From Gordonia amarae NBRC 15530 (GTDB taxonomy: Bacteria; Actinomycetota; Actinomycetes; Mycobacteriales; Mycobacteriaceae), in assembly GCF_000241345.1 (NCBI RefSeq), contig NZ_BAED01000050.1, forward strand, positions 62,001-126,000: a stretch of 64,000 nucleotides of DNA, read 5' to 3'. Below, in pieces: positions 17,564-25,316 of the stretch (position 1 is its first letter; every line of letters starts with the position of its first letter). The translations under genes and the position numbers were made by a program. A model generated the notes under the pieces. That model worked only from the letters and a program-made list of their open reading frames with translations. It was not told the DNA's origin and searched no databases.

Positions 17564-18091
17564 TTACCCGGCGAGCGCGATGAGTTTCGCGACGGTGCGC
17601 AGGTTCCGTCCGGTCCCGGTGACCCCGAGCGCCTTGGCGATCACCGGAGGCGTCAGCTTCGAGGTGCCCGCGCCGGCTGCGTAACGGATGTGCAGGTCGT
17701 CGCCGATGACGGCTAGCCTGTCGTCCCCGAAAGATCGTGCGGCAAACTCTGTTACCCGCGCCGTGCCGGGTGTGCCGGTGAGCGGGTACAGGTAGCTGAA
17801 CTTCTCGTCGATCACCTCGAACGGATGCGCCCGCACCGCCGCCTCCAGTTCGGGCACCGACCGGCTGACGACCTCCCGGAAGAACCCGAACCGCGATTCG
17901 ATCGCGGCCTCAAGAGCCTGATCGAACTCGCCGGGATCGCCCGGCGGCACACAGATGAGATTCCCCGACGCGATATACGTCGACACCTCCGACGCCCCGA
18001 GCGTCTCAGCGACCTCCCGCAACTCAGCCATCGGCAACTTCGCCGTACCCCCCACATTCACCGCCCGAATCAGCACCACACGTCGCGACAT
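17564..18091 (-). CDS. DUF1697 family protein
   Basis: 175 aa. The N-terminus VVLIRAVNVGGTAKLPMAEL and STYIASGNLI are diagnostic of DUF1697, a small cytoplasmic family of unknown function. The length is normal (about 170-180 aa). Palindrome A3 lies between its start and the DUF559 gene upstream, so it probably has its own promoter there. Confidence 0.88.
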   Translation of the reverse strand: MSRRVVLIRAVNVGGTAKLPMAELREVAETLGASEVSTYIASGNLICVPPGDPGEFDQALEAAIESRFGFFREVVSRSVPELEAAVRAHPFEVIDEKFSYLYPLTGTPGTARVTEFAARSFGDDRLAVIGDDLHIRYAAGAGTSKLTPPVIAKALGVTGTGRNLRTVAKLIALAG

Positions 18092-18108
18092 CCCCAGAGC
18101 ATCTCATC

Positions 18109-18153
18109 TATCCGGAATCCAAGTGTCACATACTGACACCTGGCTTCCGGTTA
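18109..18153. repeat. Palindromic repeat family A, copy 3
   Basis: TATCCGGAATCCAAGTGTCA and TGACACCTGGCTTCCGGTTA face each other around a CATAC loop with a few mismatches. The last three bases are the TAA stop of the DUF559 gene read on the minus strand, so the repeat abuts that gene's end. Confidence 0.8.
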
Positions 18154-19089
18154 AGTGGGTGGGCACTGGGGGCATCGGGTGGGTGTGCCTTGCCAGCCTC
18201 GGTTGCGCAGGGCTTTGGCGACCTTGTGGGTGGTTGCGCATGGGCGGCCGACGACCTGCCGGTACCCGATCCGCAAGGTGAGCAGGTTGCCGTCGACGGC
18301 GGCGTCGAGGTCCCGTTCCATATCGAAGGCGCGGGCGGTCGCACTGTCATGCGCCATTCGTCCGTCGAGTTCGACGACCACACCCCACTTCGAGTACTCG
18401 AGGTCACGGAAGCCCGGACGTCCCAACGTAGTTCGGGACTGACGGTGAGGCCTCGGTAGCTGGTGCCTCCGTTCCATTTTGGTGAGGTAGTGGTGTTCGA
18501 GGACCGAGCAGGTACCGTCGCGGACGTCGATCAGGACCCCGCGCAAGAAACCGCGTAGCCGGATCCGGGGACGGGAATCGAGTGCGGCCAGCAGTCGGTC
18601 CGCCGTCGTCGAACGAGACTGCACCGCGTCGGACAAGCAGGCGATCGCACGTTCGGGACGGGTGGCCGACGACGCGACGTCCAGGACGGCTTCTTCGATC
18701 CGCATCCGGGGCGGCGACGCAGTCCACAGCACACGATCGTTCATTCCCGCGATGCGGTGTACGACGATGTCGTGGTCATCGACGACCCGGCGTTCGGCGT
18801 CGATCGCGACATGGATCGGACCGTCGGGTTGGGTATCACCACCGGCGGCGCAGATCGCCGACGAGTGGCTCAGCGCAGCCGGCCAGGCATGCAGAACCGC
18901 CACCCATTCCCGCTGCTTCGACGTCAACGGACCGGTGTGCCGGACGTATACCCCCGGAGCGGTGGCAGTCCAGTCGCGACGGCGGAGTTTGCGTCGAATC
19001 TCGTTCGGAGACAGTCCGAGATCGACTGCCTGGGGCCGTGCGATCACCCCATCCTGGCGCTGCAACAGTTCGTCGAGTGCAGAAGTCAT
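18151..19089 (-). CDS. AbiEi-like wHTH plus DUF559 nuclease-fold protein, intact copy 2
   Basis: 312 aa from ATG 19089 (MTSALDELLQRQDGVIARPQ). Residues ~10-60 look like the winged-helix domain of type IV antitoxin AbiEi-like proteins (LSPNEIRRKLRRRDW, APGVYVRHTGPLT). Residues ~225-300 carry the DUF559/Vsr-like core WGVVVELDGRMAHDSATARA followed by FDMERDLDAA. Such proteins are abundant, often multicopy, in Gordonia and Rhodococcus and their role is unproven. A cognate AbiEii toxin is not visible. The decayed paralogue is at 13824. Confidence 0.75.
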   Translation of the reverse strand: MTSALDELLQRQDGVIARPQAVDLGLSPNEIRRKLRRRDWTATAPGVYVRHTGPLTSKQREWVAVLHAWPAALSHSSAICAAGGDTQPDGPIHVAIDAERRVVDDHDIVVHRIAGMNDRVLWTASPPRMRIEEAVLDVASSATRPERAIACLSDAVQSRSTTADRLLAALDSRPRIRLRGFLRGVLIDVRDGTCSVLEHHYLTKMERRHQLPRPHRQSRTTLGRPGFRDLEYSKWGVVVELDGRMAHDSATARAFDMERDLDAAVDGNLLTLRIGYRQVVGRPCATTHKVAKALRNRGWQGTPTRCPQCPPT

Positions 19090-19192
19090 ACCCACAACAG
19101 TGCGGCCGCTCAGGCGCCAGTGGATAACCCAAACCCAAATTGTGGATAACCCGCCCCCCTGTGGAATCAGCGGTTGCGTCGGAGAACCCCAT

Positions 19193-19239
19193 CTATCCGG
19201 AATCCAGGTGCCACATACTGATACCTGGCTTCCGGATAG
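19193..19239. repeat. Palindromic repeat family A, copy 4
   Basis: Inverted repeat with arms beginning CTATCCGGAATCCAGGTGCCA and ending CTGGCTTCCGGATAG around a short loop. Unlike the other copies it lies at the 5' side of genes, between the divergent DUF559 and kinase genes, 9 bases before the kinase ATG. Confidence 0.8.
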
Positions 19240-19247
19240 TTGAGGGC

Positions 19248-19922
19248 ATGGTGGGTATGGTGCGGACGACGGCGGGTGCGGTGGTTTCGGCGATCGCTGA
19301 GCAGGCTGTGGTGTCCGATAGGACTGTCGTCGTCGGACTTGTCGGACCACCCGGTGTTGGGAAGACATACTCGGCAAGCCGGATCGCCGCTGCGCTCAAC
19401 GCACTCGGGCTACCGGCGACCGTACTGGCGATGGACGGGTTCCACCTGTCGAACGCACAGCTCGACCGCCTCGGTCTACGTCAGGAGAAGGGTAGCCCGC
19501 AGACGTTCGACGTGTGGGGACTCATCGAACTGCTGCACCGCATCCGCCGACCAGGTCGCACCGCTCCGATATTCATTCCGGACTACCGGCGCGATCTGCA
19601 CGACCCCATCGCGGCGACCGGGCTGGTCGATCCCGACACCCGCGTCGTCGTCGTGGAAGGCAACTATCTGTTGCTGGACGAGTCACCCTGGGGCGGCGTG
19701 CGACCGCTCCTCGACGTGACCTGGTATCTCGACGCACCCGACGATGTACGACGTGAGCGCCTCCTCCTGCGGCACGTGGCGGGCGGACGCCTACCGCACG
19801 AAGCCGCAGCATGGGTGACCGAGGTGGACACCCTCAACGCGACAACAATCGAACGCACCGCTCCCCACGCCCGCTACCTCACGGACGCAACCCGCATCGA
19901 CGACGAGTTGACACTCATCTAA
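19248..19922 (+). CDS. P-loop nucleoside/sugar kinase-like protein, intact copy 2
   Basis: 224 aa from ATG 19248. Walker A is VGLVGPPGVGKTYSASRI; AMDGFHLSNAQLDRLGL, GSPQTFDVWGLIELL and VEGNYLLLDES are hallmarks of the uridine kinase/phosphoribulokinase-like superfamily. The substrate is unknown (nucleosides, pantothenate or sugars occur among relatives). The stop TAA leads straight into palindrome A5. It is divergent from the DUF559 gene; the two appear to travel as a pair because both are duplicated at 13.8-15.2 kb. Confidence 0.8.
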   Translation: MVGMVRTTAGAVVSAIAEQAVVSDRTVVVGLVGPPGVGKTYSASRIAAALNALGLPATVLAMDGFHLSNAQLDRLGLRQEKGSPQTFDVWGLIELLHRIRRPGRTAPIFIPDYRRDLHDPIAATGLVDPDTRVVVVEGNYLLLDESPWGGVRPLLDVTWYLDAPDDVRRERLLLRHVAGGRLPHEAAAWVTEVDTLNATTIERTAPHARYLTDATRIDDELTLI

Positions 19923-19962
19923 CCGGAATCCAGGTGTCATCTACTGACACCTGGATTCCGGA
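19920..19962. repeat. Palindromic repeat family A, copy 5
   Basis: Perfect 17-base arms, CCGGAATCCAGGTGTCA (19923-19939) and its complement (19945-19961), around TCTAC. It lies between the kinase stop and the convergent membrane-protein gene, and so can terminate both. Confidence 0.85.
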
Positions 19963-19966
19963 TTGA

Positions 19967-20464
19967 TCACTCCGGGGCGGCACCGGCCTGGACGGCGGCG
20001 GCGGCGGCGGCGAGGTCTTCGAGTTGCTGGTCGGTGGGGGCTTCCCAGAGTTTCTTGGGGAGTTTTTCCAGTTTCTTGATCGCGGCCTCGGCGCGGTCGA
20101 GGGCCTCGTCGTGGGTGTCGCCGGGTTCAGTGTCGGCGACGGCGATCAGCCGGTCGTCGAGCGCGAAGGCGGCGTCGTCGAGGCGGTCCCGCGCGGCGAC
20201 GAGCGAATTATCGTGCGGCAGGGCCGGATTCTGATGGACGTCGAGCATGGCGTAGCGGATCCGCTGATGCAGCAGCGCTTCTCGCGAGGTGTCGGTGATC
20301 CAGGACTGCGGGGCTCGGCCCGGTTGGCCGGGGATCAGGTCGGTGGAGCGAGCGAAGTTGCGGACCCGTTTGTTGGAGTCGTAGGCGAACCACACGACAC
20401 CGATGAGCAGGAACAGCGCTGCCACCGCCACGACGACAATGACCACAATCGCTACCGTCGACAT
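19967..20464 (-). CDS. Single-pass membrane protein of unknown function
   Basis: 165 aa, not assigned to a named family. A strong N-terminal transmembrane segment (residues ~3-28, Val/Ala/Leu-rich) is followed by a soluble helical domain with RNFARSTDLIPGQPGR and an acidic, Ala-rich tail. No cleavage site is obvious, so it is likely an anchored cytoplasmic domain. It lies 34 bases downstream of the MarR gene on the same strand. Confidence 0.7.
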   Translation of the reverse strand: MSTVAIVVIVVVAVAALFLLIGVVWFAYDSNKRVRNFARSTDLIPGQPGRAPQSWITDTSREALLHQRIRYAMLDVHQNPALPHDNSLVAARDRLDDAAFALDDRLIAVADTEPGDTHDEALDRAEAAIKKLEKLPKKLWEAPTDQQLEDLAAAAAAVQAGAAPE

Positions 20465-20498
20465 CGACGCGCCTCCCTGTTCGAGTTCCCCACCGACC

Positions 20499-20993
20499 TT
20501 AGTCGCCGCCGCCCGAACCTTTGTGTTCGGCTCGCAGGGCGGCCGCGTTCACCTTGGTGAGCGCGCTGTGCAGTTCCAGGAGGTCGTCCCAGTCGACGCC
20601 GAGCGCGTCGACGACGGCGGGCGGGATCGCCAGGGCCTGTTCGCGCAGGTCACGGCCGGCGTCGGTGAGGACGATGTCGACGTTGCGTTCGTCGTCGCCG
20701 CGACGGCGCCGTTCGATGAGTCCGTTTGCTTCGAGTCGTTTGAGCAGTGGTGACAATGTCGCCGAGTCGAGTTGCAGCACGTGGCCGATCGCCTTGACGG
20801 CCATCGGCTCGGACTCCCACAACGCCAGCATCACCAGGTACTGCGGATGGGTGAGGCCGAGCGGATCGAGGAGCCGCCGATAGATCCGCAGCACCGACCG
20901 GTTGGCGACGGCGAGCGCGAAACACACCTGCCGGTCGAGCAGCAGCGGGTTCTCCCCAAGAGCAGTGTTACCGGGTCGGAGCGTGGTGGCCAT
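20499..20993 (-). CDS. MarR-family regulator, OhrR-like
   Basis: 164 aa. The N-terminal LLLDRQVCFALAVANRSVLR carries Cys24 at the position of the peroxide-sensing cysteine of OhrR proteins. The winged helix spans KAIGHVLQLDSATLSPLLKR and the RRRRGDDERNVDIVLTD wing. OhrR responds to organic hydroperoxides and normally controls ohr; no ohr gene is visible here. A repeat-rich operator region lies just upstream and faces the DUF5313 gene, suggesting autoregulation and control of that gene. Confidence 0.88.
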   Translation of the reverse strand: MATTLRPGNTALGENPLLLDRQVCFALAVANRSVLRIYRRLLDPLGLTHPQYLVMLALWESEPMAVKAIGHVLQLDSATLSPLLKRLEANGLIERRRRGDDERNVDIVLTDAGRDLREQALAIPPAVVDALGVDWDDLLELHSALTKVNAAALRAEHKGSGGGD

Positions 20994-21004
20994 GCGTCGA
21001 TTCT

Positions 21005-21075
21005 ACGTGAATTCGATCGCACACGATTGAATCGCAAACCTGATTGTGCGATATTCGATAGCACACGATCAATTA
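21005..21075. promoter_or_regulatory. Repeated operator candidate between marR and DUF5313 gene
   Basis: ATTCGATCGCACACGATTGA (21011) and ATTCGATAGCACACGATCAA (21053) are direct repeats 42 bases apart, one copy toward each divergent gene. GATTGTGCGAT (21042-21052) is nearly the reverse complement of ATCGCACACGATT, giving inverted half-sites in between. The pattern fits several MarR dimers on one control region. Confidence 0.55.
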
Positions 21076-21099
21076 ACCCACGATCACAGTGAGGGCCTC

Positions 21100-21540
21100 A
21101 TGAGTACGCCAGCAGCGACCACCCCGGCAACCGACGGGCGCGACGACCCGATCCGCCGGCCCAACCCCCTGCGGTGGATCGCCTACGCCTACAGCGCCGC
21201 GCTCCCGGCCAAGAATCGTTCCTGGGTGTACAACGACCTCACCGGCCGCTTCGCCGTCCCGCGCCACCTGCTGCGCAGTCAGTTCACCTTCCTGCCGATC
21301 TACGTCGCGCTGTACTTCGGCTTCCCGGGCGAGGTGGGCATCCGGCTGGCGATGGTGGGTCTGGGTGCCTCGCTGGCGCTCATCTTCTCCATCACCTACA
21401 TGGATCAGAACCGCAGTCGGCGCCTGGAGAAGAACGGCCTCGAGGCCACCACCCTCACCCAGCGCCGCCGACGTGAGGCCGACGCCGAGCGGGAGGCCTA
21501 CGAAGCGATACACGGACACCGCGGCACAACCGCGGCCTGA
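21100..21540 (+). CDS. DUF5313 membrane protein
   Basis: 146 aa from ATG 21100. The RPNPLRWIAYAYSAALPAKN start, WVYNDLTGRF and RHLLRSQFTF blocks match the DUF5313 family of Mycobacteriales. Two transmembrane helices are predicted at roughly residues 70-88 and 90-110, with a charged cytoplasmic tail. Function unknown. It is divergent from the MarR gene and shares the repeat-rich promoter region. Confidence 0.8.
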   Translation: MSTPAATTPATDGRDDPIRRPNPLRWIAYAYSAALPAKNRSWVYNDLTGRFAVPRHLLRSQFTFLPIYVALYFGFPGEVGIRLAMVGLGASLALIFSITYMDQNRSRRLEKNGLEATTLTQRRRREADAEREAYEAIHGHRGTTAA

Positions 21541-21595
21541 CACTCAGACCGCCCCCGATACGCACGCCACCGGCGGCCGTGCCACGGTGTAGAGC

Positions 21596-22405
21596 ATGAC
21601 GATCGCCGAAATCCTCGCCGTCTTCGCCGCGGGCCTGGGTGCGGGCGCCATCAACACGCTCGTCGGCAGCGGCACCCTGATCACCTTCCCGACGCTGGTG
21701 GCGTTCGGTTACGCACCGGTCACCGCGACCATCTCCAACGCGATCGGCCTGGTCGCGGGCGGTGTGTCGGGTACCTGGGGTTACCGGCGCGAGCTGTCGG
21801 GGCAGTGGGAGCAGCTCAAGTGGCAGATGCCGGCGTCGTTCTGCGGCGCGCTGGTCGGCTGCTGGCTGCTGCTGCATCTGCCGGAGTCGGTGTTCGAGGC
21901 GGTGGTCCCGATCCTGATGGTCGCGGCGTTACTGCTGGTGGTGGCGCAGCCCCGCATCCAGCGGTGGGTGGTGGCCCGTACCGGTTTCGACATCCGCGCC
22001 GTCGCCGACGAACGCTCCGACCATCATCGGCTGCCGATGACGCCGGTGCGCATCACCGCGATGCTGACGGCGACGTTCCTGATCGGCATCTACGGCGGCT
22101 ATTTCACCGCGGCGCAGGGCATCATGCTGATCGCGGCGCTGGGCATCATCGTCCCCGACGACATGCAGCGCATGAACGCGGTCAAGAATCTGCTGTCGCT
22201 GATCGTGAACGTGGTGGCCGCGGTCACCTACACGATCACCGCGTTCGACCGGATCAGCTGGGCGGCGGCCGGGCTCATCGCCGCCGGCTCCCTGATCGGC
22301 GGCGTGCTGGGTGCCCGCTATGGCCGCAGGCTCTCCCCCACCGCCCTGCGTTCGATCATCGTCGTCGTCGGCCTCATCGGCCTGGTCCGCCTCCTGTTCA
22401 GCTAA
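21596..22405 (+). CDS. TauE/SafE (TSUP) family sulfite/anion exporter
   Basis: 269 aa with about eight hydrophobic segments in two related halves. GLGAGAINTLVGSGTLITFP and TATISNAIGLVAGG in the first half, GIYGGYFTAAQGIMLIAALG and MNAVKNLLS in the second, are the TSUP signatures. Relatives move sulfite, sulfoacetate or other organic anions across the inner membrane. The 3' end overlaps the convergent exporter gene by four bases. No sulfur-metabolism gene is adjacent, so the substrate is open. Confidence 0.9.
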   Translation: MTIAEILAVFAAGLGAGAINTLVGSGTLITFPTLVAFGYAPVTATISNAIGLVAGGVSGTWGYRRELSGQWEQLKWQMPASFCGALVGCWLLLHLPESVFEAVVPILMVAALLLVVAQPRIQRWVVARTGFDIRAVADERSDHHRLPMTPVRITAMLTATFLIGIYGGYFTAAQGIMLIAALGIIVPDDMQRMNAVKNLLSLIVNVVAAVTYTITAFDRISWAAAGLIAAGSLIGGVLGARYGRRLSPTALRSIIVVVGLIGLVRLLFS

Positions 22406-24402
22406 ACCTCTATCGGCGGGTACAGCCGGTCCATCGTGTACACCCGGTTGCGGCGCGCCGCCCACGCACTGACCGCGAGCGCCGCCAGCAACAGCCCCAG
22501 AAGCACCGCGATCGCGATCGGCAGCCGTTCGTCGATACCGCCGTTGATGAGCTGGCGCATCCCGTTGACGGCGTAGGTCATCGGGTCGAACGGGTGCAGG
22601 AACTGGAACGGTTTGGCGGTGGTCTCCACCGGATAGATGCCGCCCGACGACACCATCTGCACCATCAGGAACGCCAGCGTCAGCACGCGACCCACGGGTA
22701 TCCCGAACACCGCGTTGAACATCTGGATGATCGCCAGATAGGTGGCGCCGATGAGCAGCACGAACGCGATGGTCCCGGTGACATGCGCGACGTCGAGGCC
22801 GAGCAGCAGGTGCACCACCGCGTACATCACGACGCCCTGACCGGCGGCGATGAGCAGGGCCGGCCAGTAGGAGCTGAGCACGGTGCGGATGACGCCGACG
22901 CCGTTGACGATGGGCCGTGACTGCAGCGGTTTGAGGATCATCCAGATCAGCATCGCGCCGATGAACAGCGCCAGGGTCATGAAGAACGGCGCGAACCCGG
23001 ACCCGAAGTTGGGTGCCTCGTTGTGGTGGAACATGTCCAGCGCCACGGGCGCCGACAGCGTCTGCGCGGTCCCGAGCCGCTGCTGGTCGCTCCACTTGGG
23101 TACCTGTTTGGCCCCGTCATCGAGTCCGGCGGCGAGTTGTTGTGCGCCCGCCTTGAGTTGCGGAGTGCCCGCGGCGAGCTGCCCGGCTCCGTCGGCGAGT
23201 TGCTGCCCGCCGGCGGCGAGCTGGGTCAGCCCCCCGGCCAGGGTGTCGACGCCGGTCTTCAGTTGCGCCGACCCGTCGCGCAGCGCGGTGACCTGGGTGC
23301 CGAGTTGCCCGCTTTCGAGCATGGCCAGCATCGATTGCAGGCCCGGATTCGACAGCTGCGATGTCAACGTCGTGCTGGTCTGTTTCAGCTGGTTGATCTG
23401 GGCGGTGGTCTGCGGGGTGAGACCCTGGGTGGAGAGGAAGGTCGCCACCGGGGCAAGGGTTTTGGCCGCTTCCCGGACCGCCGGATTGGGATCGAGTCTG
23501 AGGAAGGTGATGATCTGCCGTACCGACCGGTAGGCCTCGGACTGTGCCGAGCCCGCGAAGGACAGCCCGTTGAGTATCGGCTGCAGTTGTGTGCTCAGTT
23601 GTTGCGCCTGGGTCAGATACGACGACGGTGTGACGCCCGAGCTCTGGATCTGGTTGATCACCCCGAGCAACGGCCCGGTTGCCGACTCCACACCGGCGGC
23701 GAGTTGTGTTGCCCCGGACTGTAACTGGGCACCGCCTTCGCGGGCGGTCGTGAGATTTTCCGAGAGCAGCTTGGCACCGGCGGACAGTTGCTGGGCGGCC
23801 GAGTCGGCCGTATCCAGTCCGGCGGCAAGCTGTTTCGATCCGGCCGCCGCCTTGTCGATCCCCTTGCCCGCGGTCGTCAGCCCGACGAGCACCTGGTCGA
23901 CGGACTGCTGCCCGATGGTGGAGCCGACCTTGTTGAGCACCTCGCGGGCAGCGTTCTGCCCGATGACACTGGCCAGGTAGCTGTTGGCGTCGTTGAAGGT
24001 GAACTGCAGCAACGCCTTATGCGGATTGTCCGTGGTTGGCGAGACGACGGCCTCGGAGAAGTCCTCGGGCAGGGTGATGGAGAAGTAGTATTTGCCGTCG
24101 GCCACGCCGCGCCGCGCGTCCTCGGCCGACATCTCGGTGAGGTTGAGCTGTCCCGACGTCTTCAGCGCCTCCGCCACCTGATCGCCGGCGTTGAGTTTCT
24201 TACCGCCGTTGTCGGCGCCCTTGTCGAGGTTGACCAGCGCGGCGGGCATCTTGTTGACCTCGCCGAACGGATTCCAGAACGCCCACAGGTACAGGGCGCC
24301 GTACAGCAGCGGCAACAGCACCATGGTGATGACGGCGATGCGTGGCAGCGTGCCCCGCGAGTACCGCCTGATCTCGGTGCCCAGCGACATTCCGGCCAGC
24401 AT
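22402..24402 (-). CDS. YhgE/Pip-family ABC-2-type membrane protein
   Basis: 666 aa. One N-terminal transmembrane helix (residues ~22-45) is followed by a large extracytoplasmic region with tandem LAAG..QL heptad-like repeats (residues ~170-430), then five to six C-terminal helices ending in RRNRVYTMDRLYPP. This is the YhgE/Pip architecture, related to mycobacterial and phage-infection proteins and to ESX-like secretion of LXG proteins in Firmicutes. The start overlaps the stop of the ATPase gene (TGATG), so they are coupled. Substrate unknown. Confidence 0.88.
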   Translation of the reverse strand: MLAGMSLGTEIRRYSRGTLPRIAVITMVLLPLLYGALYLWAFWNPFGEVNKMPAALVNLDKGADNGGKKLNAGDQVAEALKTSGQLNLTEMSAEDARRGVADGKYYFSITLPEDFSEAVVSPTTDNPHKALLQFTFNDANSYLASVIGQNAAREVLNKVGSTIGQQSVDQVLVGLTTAGKGIDKAAAGSKQLAAGLDTADSAAQQLSAGAKLLSENLTTAREGGAQLQSGATQLAAGVESATGPLLGVINQIQSSGVTPSSYLTQAQQLSTQLQPILNGLSFAGSAQSEAYRSVRQIITFLRLDPNPAVREAAKTLAPVATFLSTQGLTPQTTAQINQLKQTSTTLTSQLSNPGLQSMLAMLESGQLGTQVTALRDGSAQLKTGVDTLAGGLTQLAAGGQQLADGAGQLAAGTPQLKAGAQQLAAGLDDGAKQVPKWSDQQRLGTAQTLSAPVALDMFHHNEAPNFGSGFAPFFMTLALFIGAMLIWMILKPLQSRPIVNGVGVIRTVLSSYWPALLIAAGQGVVMYAVVHLLLGLDVAHVTGTIAFVLLIGATYLAIIQMFNAVFGIPVGRVLTLAFLMVQMVSSGGIYPVETTAKPFQFLHPFDPMTYAVNGMRQLINGGIDERLPIAIAVLLGLLLAALAVSAWAARRNRVYTMDRLYPPIEV

Positions 24403-25121
24403 CAGCGACCACCTTCCCGGGTTGCGTCGATGTGGTCGATGATGAGTTCGTGCTGCATCAGATTGGGCACGTGTGTCTGGGTGTGCCAGCCGGCTTCGGC
24501 CGGCAGCGGGTTGGCCGAGGCGGTGATGACGGTCTGCCGCGCGCCGAGCGCGACGAGCCGGTCCACCAGCAGCACCTGATCGCGGGCGTTCGCCACCTGG
24601 TCGATCGCCCCCACCACCAGCAGCGGCGGGTTCTTGGTGTTGCCGAGCGCGATCCTCAGCAGCAACCCGTCGAGTTCGGGGAGTTCCTCGACGTACTCGT
24701 CGAGTCCGGGCAACGGCAGGTCACCGAACACCGGGCCGCACACCCGCCGTAGGTCGTCGGGCCGGGCCCTCCCCACCAGCGTGTACCAGGGCGCATCCCA
24801 GCGCAGCTGTTCGGTCAGCAGGTCGACGACGCGCACCGACTCGTAGATGGAGTCGAGTCCTTCGACGCCGACCATCCCGGACCTGCGGAAGATACCGCGG
24901 GGCGCGGACTCGCCGAGCACGTCGAGGTGGCCGCTCTTGACCTTCATCCGCCCGGCCAGCGTCATCAGCAGCGCGGTGCGGCCACTGCCGGCGGGACCGA
25001 CCAGCACGTTCAGTCCCCCTTCGGGGATGTCGAGGTCGACGGGCCCGTATACCGGCCCCCACGGCCCCGACTGGGTGATCGCTCGTGCGGTGATCGCCGA
25101 CGCGGCCATCAGCACCTCCAT
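24402..25121 (-). CDS. ABC-type ATP-binding protein with degenerate motifs
   Basis: 239 aa from the ATG at 25121; the ATG at 25109 is also possible. It has the ABC fold but Walker A reads GPAGSGRTALL with Arg in place of the essential Lys. No LSGGQ signature is recognisable and the Walker B stretch LLVVGAIDQV lacks the Asp-Glu pair. It is translationally coupled to the YhgE/Pip gene and is probably its cytoplasmic partner, but ATP hydrolysis is doubtful. Similar atypical partners seem common in this order. Confidence 0.75.
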   Translation of the reverse strand: MEVLMAASAITARAITQSGPWGPVYGPVDLDIPEGGLNVLVGPAGSGRTALLMTLAGRMKVKSGHLDVLGESAPRGIFRRSGMVGVEGLDSIYESVRVVDLLTEQLRWDAPWYTLVGRARPDDLRRVCGPVFGDLPLPGLDEYVEELPELDGLLLRIALGNTKNPPLLVVGAIDQVANARDQVLLVDRLVALGARQTVITASANPLPAEAGWHTQTHVPNLMQHELIIDHIDATREGGR

Positions 25122-25185
25122 TATCTGATCGCAGCTGACGACATTCACTATCGCGCATCACAGGTGCCCCCCGCCGGTTAAAGCC

Positions 25186-25311
25186 CCCACTGCCGGTTGA
25201 GGTGCGAGGTCGCCCTGCGACCGAGCCTCGAAACCCCGTGAGCTGACATTGTCGTCTCCCGGGGTTTCGAGGCTCGTCGCTCGCGCTCCTTGCGCCTCAA
25301 CCGGCAGTGGG
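25186..25311. repeat. Long palindromic repeat family B, copy 1
   Basis: A ~126-base near-palindrome. The left arm begins CCCACTGCCGGTTGAGGTGC and includes GAGCCTCGAAACCCC; the right arm has GGGGTTTCGAGGCTCGTCGC and ends CTCAACCGGCAGTGGG. It lies between the ATPase gene's start and the ndh stop, where it can terminate ndh. Related copies occur at 30883, 32698 and 34272. Confidence 0.85.
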
Positions 25312-25316
25312 TGAGG

